From an uncultured Brevundimonas sp. (GTDB lineage Bacteria > Pseudomonadota > Alphaproteobacteria > Caulobacterales > Caulobacteraceae), in the NCBI RefSeq assembly GCF_943913055.1, contig NZ_CALTWS010000023.1, positions 1 to 20,203 on the forward strand: DNA of 20,203 bases, read 5' to 3'. Shown here in pieces: positions 15,623 to 20,203 of the stretch. Both the position numbers and the translations under genes were made by a program. The notes below the pieces were generated by a model. The model saw only the letters and a list, made by a program, of their open reading frames with translations. It was not told where the DNA came from and did no database searches. Each line of letters opens with the position of its first letter. Within the stretch, counting starts at the first letter, position 1.

Positions 15623-16345
15623 ATGACGACCGCCCCCATCCAGCTCTGGTACTGGCCTACGCCCAACGGCTGGAAAGTGTCCATCGCGCTGGAGGAAATG
15701 GGTCTGCCCTATGAGGTCAAGCCGGTGAATATCGGCACGGGCGAACAGTTCCAGCCCGCCTTCCAGGCCATCAGCCCCAATGGCCGCATGCCCGCCATCG
15801 TCGACCCGGACGGGCCGGACGGTCTGCCGCTTTCTATCTTCGAGTCCGGGGCGATCCTGCAGTATCTGGCGACCAAGTCCGGCCAGTTCTACGCCAAGGA
15901 CGCGCGTGGCCGGGCCGAGATCGACCAATGGCTGTTCTGGCAGGTCGGCGGGCTGGGCCCGATGGCGGGCCAGACCCATCACTTCCGTCAATATGCGCCG
16001 GCGCTGATCAAGGATCAACGCCAGATCGCCTATGGCGTGCGGCGCTATACGGACGAGACGCACCGTCTTTATGGCGTGTTGGACCGGCGGCTGGCCGACC
16101 GGGACTATGTCGCCGGGGCCTATTCCATCGCCGACATGGCTATCTGGCCGTGGATCCTGCCCGAGCATCAGGGGCAGAACATCGATGAGTTTCCGAACCT
16201 GAAGGCCTGGTTGGCACGGATCGGGGAAAGGCCGGCGGTGATCAAGGGCAAGGCTGTCGGCGATGAACTGCGCAGCAATCTGGCGGCCAGCGGCAAGGCG
16301 GCGGAAGAGGCCCGCAAGGTGCTGTTTGGACAGCGGGGACGCTAG
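15623..16345 (+). CDS. Glutathione S-transferase family protein, nu-class-like (YfcG/YghU type)
   Basis: This 240-residue cytosolic protein has the thioredoxin-like N-terminal domain with YWPTPNGWKVSIALEEMGL at 10-28. Thr13 and Asn15 fall where nu-class enzymes hold glutathione or its disulfide. The cis-proline segment ISPNGRMPAIVD and ESGAILQYLA follow. The all-helical C-terminal domain includes QWLFWQVGGLGPMAGQ and DYVAGAYSIADMAIWPW. E. coli YfcG and YghU are disulfide-bond reductases using two glutathiones; that activity is inferred here. AGGAG lies 7 bases before ATG 15623, which rules out the longer open frame. It is divergent from the RcnB-family gene and could belong with gor in thiol maintenance, although it is distant from it. 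Confidence 0.9.
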   Translation: MTTAPIQLWYWPTPNGWKVSIALEEMGLPYEVKPVNIGTGEQFQPAFQAISPNGRMPAIVDPDGPDGLPLSIFESGAILQYLATKSGQFYAKDARGRAEIDQWLFWQVGGLGPMAGQTHHFRQYAPALIKDQRQIAYGVRRYTDETHRLYGVLDRRLADRDYVAGAYSIADMAIWPWILPEHQGQNIDEFPNLKAWLARIGERPAVIKGKAVGDELRSNLAASGKAAEEARKVLFGQRGR

Positions 16346-16532
16346 GACCTCGTCAAGGATTGTAAACGGCCAGTTTCCGATAGATTTCAGCTTGATGAAG
16401 ACCTGAAGACATCTTCATTCCGGCTTTACGAAAAAGTCGTCCGCCACCGTTTCGCCGTTAACATTAACTTCAAACCACGGGTATCTTATCGCGTCACAGG
16501 AAGGGCCAGAAAGGCCGGTTCCAGGAGACACG
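16346..16532 (+). promoter_or_regulatory. Intergenic region before the Sel1-like gene with a weak promoter candidate
   Basis: This is the longest gene-free stretch (187 bp). TTAACA (16458-16463) and TATCTT (16482-16487) are 18 bp apart and could be a promoter. The same place reads TTAA-N7-TTCA (16458-16472), one mismatch from the CtrA consensus TTAA-N7-TTAA. A short inverted repeat TGAAGA/TCTTCA (16404-16417) lies upstream, without a T run. AGGAG (16523-16527) serves the next gene. Confidence 0.25.
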
Positions 16533-16838
16533 ATGATGATCGCGCAAGAAACCGCGCCTGACGCAATCCACGACGGGGGCCTGCCCCTGCCGACAGCTGA
16601 CATGAGCGGGGACGACCTGTTCCGGCTGGGCATGATGTATTCGACGGGCCAGAACGGCTGCCCCATCGACCGCGTCTCGGCCCACATGATCTTCAACCTC
16701 GCGGCCATGAAGGGCTCGATCGAAGCGCGCATCTATCGCCGCGAAATGTCGAACGAGATGGAGCGCGAAGAGATTTCGGAAGCCCAGAAGGCCGCCCGCC
16801 GCTGGATCGACGCGGGCGCCGTCAGCCTCGCGGCCTAG
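16533..16838 (+). CDS. Small Sel1-like repeat protein
   Basis: This 101-residue cytosolic protein has one recognisable Sel1-like unit: DLFRLGMMYSTGQ followed by DRVSAHMIFNLAAMKGSIEA at about 28-65. The pattern (LG.MY..G....D...A...F..AA..G...A) is that of alpha/alpha repeats used for protein contacts. A helical tail EREEISEAQKAARRWID follows. Similar single-unit proteins are common in alphaproteobacteria and have no assigned function. AGGAG lies 5 bases before ATG 16533 and 8 bases before the in-frame ATG 16536, so either could be the start. It is convergent with the hfsD-like gene, with 67 bp between the stops. Confidence 0.75.
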   Translation: MMIAQETAPDAIHDGGLPLPTADMSGDDLFRLGMMYSTGQNGCPIDRVSAHMIFNLAAMKGSIEARIYRREMSNEMEREEISEAQKAARRWIDAGAVSLAA

Positions 16839-16891
16839 GCAGCAAGCGTTTGCACCCTAATCCGCGCTTAAGCAGCGAGCGATCGCACCCC
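16839..16891 (+). repeat. Imperfect direct repeat between convergent genes
   Basis: Two 20-base units (16839-16858 and 16872-16891) agree at 16 positions, share the frame GCAGC.AGCG and GCACCC, and start 33 bp apart. They fill most of the gap between the Sel1-like gene and the hfsD-like gene. There is no hairpin with a T run, so this is not an obvious terminator. Confidence 0.45.
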
Positions 16892-16905
16892 GAGCGTCAG
16901 CGTCC

Positions 16906-17670
16906 TTAGAACTGCTGATATTGCCCGCCCAGCGCGTAGGTGAAGCCGACGGGCAGGGCGTTGCGGAACTGGGTGACGAAGTTGGCGACCTCCCCCAGAG
17001 TCGTGCGCGGCACGAACAGGATGTCGCCGCGCCTGAGCGCGATCACCTCGCCGCGCCGCGGCCGCAGGTCCGCCGCCCGTAGCATGCGTGTGCCACCGCG
17101 ACCGCGCCGGATCAGCGCCACCTCCTGCTGGCGCGCCGTGGGCAGGAAGTCTCCGGCCTGGATGATGGCCTGATAGGCGTCCAGATCGCCGTTCATCTCG
17201 ATCATGCCGGGCGTCCGGACCTCGCCGCCGACCCAGACACGGATCGGTCCGGCGGTCTTCAGTGTGACCTCGACCATCGGACGCCGCAACTGGCTGGCAT
17301 AGGCGGCTGACGCATCGGCCTCCAGTTCCGCGATGGTCCGGTCCGCCGCCATCAGCTGGCCGACCAAGGGCAGGGACACCCGCCCGTCCGGGCCTACTCG
17401 CTGCGTCCGCGTCAACTCCGTCGCCGTCGGTGTCGCAATCTCGATCTCGTCGCCGGGATAGAGAACGTATTCCTGCTCGTCTTCGCGCCACTCGGAAAAG
17501 CCGATCTCGGGAAAGCTGGCGCGGTCCAGCGTCTGGACGCGATTGCCGCCAGGCTCGGTGCCCGGCCCCATCAGGCGCGAAGCCACGCCGCCGGTGCTGG
17601 CACAGCCGCCCATCATTCCGGTGCTGAGGGCACCCATGCCGAACAGAAGCAGGCGACGGTCTATGGGCAT
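16906..17670 (-). CDS. hfsD: Wza-type polysaccharide export lipoprotein, HfsD-like
   Basis: This 254-residue envelope protein is of the outer-membrane polysaccharide export family. Its signal sequence ends in MMGGC with lipid-attachment candidate C23; Met at -3 of the lipobox is unusual. The Poly_export domain covers about 65-145 (YVLYPGDEIEIATP, QRVGPDGRVSLPLVGQL, TIAELEADASAAY, PMVEVTL). An SLBB-type domain follows (VWVGGEVRTPGMIEM, DAYQAIIQAGDF), then a DILFVPRT segment. The divergent Wzz-like and HfsB-like genes match the Caulobacter holdfast secretion set, in which HfsD is the proposed outer-membrane channel; this supports the symbol by context. Another exopolysaccharide remains possible. 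The start at ATG 17670 lacks a good ribosome binding site. A CtrA-like box lies 50-64 bp upstream. Confidence 0.85.
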   Translation of the reverse strand: MPIDRRLLLFGMGALSTGMMGGCASTGGVASRLMGPGTEPGGNRVQTLDRASFPEIGFSEWREDEQEYVLYPGDEIEIATPTATELTRTQRVGPDGRVSLPLVGQLMAADRTIAELEADASAAYASQLRRPMVEVTLKTAGPIRVWVGGEVRTPGMIEMNGDLDAYQAIIQAGDFLPTARQQEVALIRRGRGGTRMLRAADLRPRRGEVIALRRGDILFVPRTTLGEVANFVTQFRNALPVGFTYALGGQYQQF

Positions 17671-17703
17671 GGCAGAATCGGTCCTGAAGGCGATGTCGCC
17701 GAT

Positions 17704-17734
17704 ACTTTAGCGAACATGGGTAATCATCAGTTAA
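17704..17734 (-). promoter_or_regulatory. Candidate CtrA-controlled hfsD promoter
   Basis: On the minus strand TTAA-CTGATGA-TTAC (17734 to 17720) matches the CtrA box TTAA-N7-TTAA at 7 of 8. The central CTGATGA falls exactly at the -35 position for GCTAAAGT (17711 to 17704), 12 bp further on. A CtrA box straddling the -35 is the layout of CtrA-activated promoters. It lies in the 102-bp region between hfsD and hfsA, so it could also affect hfsA. No comparable plus-strand promoter is evident. Confidence 0.42.
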
Positions 17735-17772
17735 CGCCCCTGCGCCAAGGCTGACGCTCACAGTCCGATTTG

Positions 17773-19248
17773 ATGGAATCAGTGCGCGCCATGCGTTCGA
17801 CGGCCTACACCACAGCCCGCCCGCGCTACGGCTTCATGGACGTCGTGGGCCTGCTGTTTCGCGAGCTGATGCTGATGATCGCGGTCTTCCTGCTGATCTT
17901 CGCCATCGGAGCCGCCGTCGTCCTGACGATGAAGAAGACCTATACCTCCAATGCCAGCATCTATGCCGGTGTGGGTCAGGAATATGCCTATCAGGCGCGC
18001 GTCGGCACCGTGACGGAGCGCGGCCAGACGCTGGAATCCGACGCCGTCGCCCAGTCGGAGGCCGCCATCCTGAACAGCCTGGGCGTCAAGCGGCGGGCCG
18101 TCGAGGTGCTGGGTCCGGCGGCCGTGCTGGGCCCCGATCTGAAGGGCACCCGCGCTGAACAGGTGACCGCCGCGGTCAAGGCCATCGACGAGGGGCTCGG
18201 TGTCGGCGTTACGCCCGGCAGTGCCATCATCTCCGTCTCCTATGAGAGTAGCGACCCCGAACGCGCGGCCACCGTATTGAACGCCGTGATCGACCAATAT
18301 CTGGTCCAGCGCCGGACCCTGTTCCGCGACCGTGCCGCGCCCGCCATCGCCAGCCAGCGCGAGGCCTTCGAGGACGAGCTGGACCGCGCCGATGTGGCCT
18401 ATGAGAATTTCCTGCGGACCAACAACATCGGCGACTTCACCACGGCCAAGGCCACCCTGGCCGCGACCTATCAGACGACCTATGCCGAGACCCTGTCGGT
18501 TCGCGCCCAGCTCAGCCAGGCGACGCAGCGGCTGGCGACGCTGGAACGTCAACTGGCCCAGCAGCCGGCCGAGGTCGTCCTGCAGCAGGACCTGAACGTT
18601 CAGGCACAGGACCAGATCCTCACCCTGCGCACCCAGCGCGAAAACCTGCTGGCCCGCTACAATGAGGACGCCCAGCCGGTGCGCGATCTGGACGAACAGA
18701 TCGCCCAGCTCCAGGCCTATGTGGCCACCGGCACCACCGTGGGTGCGCGTGAGGTCCGCACGGGCCCCAGCACCATCTTCACCGAGATCGAGACCACCCG
18801 CATAAACGCCGCCGCTGACCGCGACGCCCTGCGGGCCCGCCTGAGCATTCTGGAGGGCCAGCTGGCCCAGCTGCGCGCCCGTCAGGCCGAGCTGACCCAG
18901 CTGGAATCGACCAACGCCAATCTGGCCGGCAACCGCGAGGTTCTGACCGCCTCCATCCGCGACTTCCAGCAGCGCGAGAGCGCCGCTCGCGCCGACAGCG
19001 CCCTGGTCGCCGCCGGGGCCGACAACGTCAACGTCATCGCCCGTGCCGAGGCCCCGACGCGCGGCAAGAGCCTGAAACTGCCCCTGCTGGCCGCCGCCTT
19101 CCTGTTCGCGGGACTGACGGGCCTGTGCGTCGGCCTGTTGCGGGTCTTCACGCGGCGCGGCTATCCGACCCCGGCTACCGTCGGGCGGACCCTGGACCTG
19201 CCGGTCCTGGCCGTCGCGCCGATGAAGACCGCACCGCGCGGCGCATGA
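17773..19248 (+). CDS. hfsA: Wzz/Wzc-type polysaccharide chain-length protein, HfsA-like
   Basis: This 491-residue inner-membrane protein has one membrane segment near the N-terminus (about 32-53), a long periplasmic part rich in Gln/Ala/Leu coiled coil (about 180-400), and a second membrane segment (about 437-457). It ends in a short cytoplasmic tail, GYPTPATVGRTLDLPVLAVAP. This is the topology of the Wzz part of Wzc; the kinase part is absent and an ATPase-like partner is encoded next (HfsB-like). In Caulobacter HfsA is proposed to span the periplasm in the holdfast exporter. The start is uncertain: ATG 17773 and ATG 17791 are in frame, neither has a good ribosome binding site, and a TTG at 17770 is less likely. 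Confidence 0.86.
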   Translation: MESVRAMRSTAYTTARPRYGFMDVVGLLFRELMLMIAVFLLIFAIGAAVVLTMKKTYTSNASIYAGVGQEYAYQARVGTVTERGQTLESDAVAQSEAAILNSLGVKRRAVEVLGPAAVLGPDLKGTRAEQVTAAVKAIDEGLGVGVTPGSAIISVSYESSDPERAATVLNAVIDQYLVQRRTLFRDRAAPAIASQREAFEDELDRADVAYENFLRTNNIGDFTTAKATLAATYQTTYAETLSVRAQLSQATQRLATLERQLAQQPAEVVLQQDLNVQAQDQILTLRTQRENLLARYNEDAQPVRDLDEQIAQLQAYVATGTTVGAREVRTGPSTIFTEIETTRINAAADRDALRARLSILEGQLAQLRARQAELTQLESTNANLAGNREVLTASIRDFQQRESAARADSALVAAGADNVNVIARAEAPTRGKSLKLPLLAAAFLFAGLTGLCVGLLRVFTRRGYPTPATVGRTLDLPVLAVAPMKTAPRGA

Positions 19249-19285
19249 TAGGCTTGAAGCCTGTCGTGAGCGCGTAACGATTCGC

Positions 19286-19987
19286 ATGGTCGATCTGACA
19301 TCCGAAATGGCGGCCCTCTGGGCGGCGCTGGGACCCGCGCCGGGCCATCGCGGACGTGTGGTCCAGATCGCGGCGGCCAATACCGGCGAAGGCGTCTCCA
19401 CCGTGGCACGCGAGTACGCACGGCTGGCGGCAGTGCGTGCGCGCAAGCCTGTCTGGCTGATCGACGCCGATCTGGCTCAACAGGGTCAACTGGACGCCGT
19501 GGCCCAGTCGCCCGACCGCTTCGGCAAACTGGGCAAGGCGGCGATCGCCACGCCTGACGGCTCCATCTTTTATGCGGTGACGCCGCGCTTGATGGACCGG
19601 GGCGGACGACCCGTGCATCCGGCGCGTCTGCTGACGGCGCGCCCCTGCCTGGGCGGGCGGTTGTGGGTGACGAAGTTTGCGGCCGAAGCCCTGCGGGCGG
19701 GTCAGCGGGCCGAGGCCATCGGCGATCCCCGCTACTGGGACGCCCTGCGCCGCCATGCCGATACGGTTGTGATCGATTCGCCCGCTGCGGACCGCAACGA
19801 CCTGTCGATCACCCTGGCCCCCATCGTCGATTCGACCGTGATCGTGGTGGCGGCGGGCAGTACTGCCCCGAACGAGCCGCTGATCCTGCGTGACGAGATC
19901 GAGGCGGCCGGTGGCCGCATCGCGGGCGTCGTCGTCAACCGCTCGACGTATGAGCCCCCCGCCTTCCTGAAGAAGCTCGCGGGTTAG
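19286..19987 (+). CDS. hfsB: CpsD/CapB-like P-loop protein, HfsB-like
   Basis: This 233-residue cytosolic protein has the fold of the Wzc/CpsD tyrosine-kinase ATPase domain. A P-loop-like AANTGEGVST is at 30-39, a Walker A'-like VWLIDADL at 56-63, and a Walker B-like VVIDSPAAD in the C-terminal half, followed by STVIVVAAGST and IAGVVVNRS. The Walker A lysine is replaced by valine (V37), and there is no C-terminal tyrosine cluster, so kinase activity is doubtful. It follows hfsA after 37 bp, as in Caulobacter hfsAB, and probably works with the HfsA-like protein in export. The ATG 19286 has no strong ribosome binding site. Its stop overlaps the convergent gene by 4 bp. Confidence 0.84.
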   Translation: MVDLTSEMAALWAALGPAPGHRGRVVQIAAANTGEGVSTVAREYARLAAVRARKPVWLIDADLAQQGQLDAVAQSPDRFGKLGKAAIATPDGSIFYAVTPRLMDRGGRPVHPARLLTARPCLGGRLWVTKFAAEALRAGQRAEAIGDPRYWDALRRHADTVVIDSPAADRNDLSITLAPIVDSTVIVVAAGSTAPNEPLILRDEIEAAGGRIAGVVVNRSTYEPPAFLKKLAG

Positions 19988-20203
19988 ACGACCTGCCTGT
20001 CCAGCCGGGCCAGTTCACGCGCACCATAAAAGTGGGGCTCGAACCCCTTCATCCAGAACAGTTTTCCGACACCACGCGCGGTGCGGTCATAGAACTCTGC
20101 CCGGCGCGGATTGCGCGTGATGGCCATGGCCGCAGCCGCCCCGCCCCACACCACAGCCTGCGCCGCCCCGATCAGCATCCAGCGCACGACACCCGGCCAG
20201 TTT
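19984..20203 (-). CDS. Unrecognised protein, C-terminal part only
   Basis: An open frame on the minus strand enters from beyond the right edge and ends at TAA 19986-19984. The visible 73 or so residues have a hydrophobic segment (WMLIGAAQAVVWGGAAAAMA) and then a basic and aromatic tail, with TRNPRRAEFYDRTARG and LFWMKGFEPHFYGARELARL. I do not recognise the family. A GTG at 20187 is in frame but the coding frame continues upstream of it, so the true start is probably outside the window. Its stop overlaps the hfsB stop by 4 bp. The neighbourhood suggests a possible envelope or polysaccharide role, but nothing in the sequence proves it. Confidence 0.55.
   Translation of the reverse strand, partial: NWPGVVRWMLIGAAQAVVWGGAAAAMAITRNPRRAEFYDRTARGVGKLFWMKGFEPHFYGARELARLDRQVV

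Noticed and set aside
19250..19262. Inverted repeat AGGCTT-G-AAGCCT between hfsA and hfsB
   Set aside because: The 1-base spacer is too tight for a hairpin with a 6-bp stem, and nothing supports an operator inside this operon.
17779..19446. A 555-codon open frame on the minus strand opposite hfsA and the start of hfsB
   Set aside because: Its Gly/Gln/Leu-rich composition mirrors the coiled-coil codons of hfsA, there is no domain, and it spans two real genes.

Overview
The window looks like chromosomal DNA from a GC-rich alphaproteobacterium of the Caulobacterales, most likely Brevundimonas or a close relative. This is an inference from three things. Genes resembling the Caulobacter holdfast export genes hfsD, hfsA and hfsB lie at the right end. 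Several promoter-like sequences fit the Caulobacter housekeeping consensus (TTGACGS, 10-14 bp, GCTANAWC). A CtrA-type box sits in front of hfsD. No phage, transposase, CRISPR array or rRNA is visible, and no gene-free stretch exceeds about 190 bp.

Left part (1-5798). A tRNA-Val(CAC) is cut by the left edge. On the minus strand a phosphoglycolate phosphatase (gph) precedes a DAACS-family symporter. Divergent from these run glmU and rpiA, which overlap by 4 bp, and then gor (glutathione reductase), which has a perfect 10-bp inverted repeat directly in front of its ribosome binding site.

Middle part (5817-13696). ligA (minus) carries an unusually long helix-hairpin-helix region. It is divergent from an M28-family lipoprotein peptidase, which is followed by an integral-membrane methyltransferase of the isoprenylcysteine carboxyl methyltransferase type. 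A ppk1-ppx polyphosphate operon on the minus strand has stop and start codons overlapping by one base.

Right part (13750-20203). Two tandem RcnB-family secreted proteins each carry a charged low-complexity repeat, a strong intrinsic terminator and the same upstream motif (TTCAG, 5 bp, GTTCAT). They are followed by a nu-class-like glutathione transferase, a small Sel1-like protein, and the holdfast-type export genes: hfsD (minus), divergent from hfsA and hfsB (plus). The window ends inside an unrecognised minus-strand gene.

Most genes are housekeeping. GlmU makes UDP-GlcNAc, which is also the likely sugar donor for a GlcNAc-containing holdfast. The parts most worth a second look are the paired repeat-bearing RcnB proteins with their shared promoter motif, the DAACS transporter with altered cation-site residues, the HfsB-like ATPase lacking its P-loop lysine, and the candidate CtrA promoter of hfsD.
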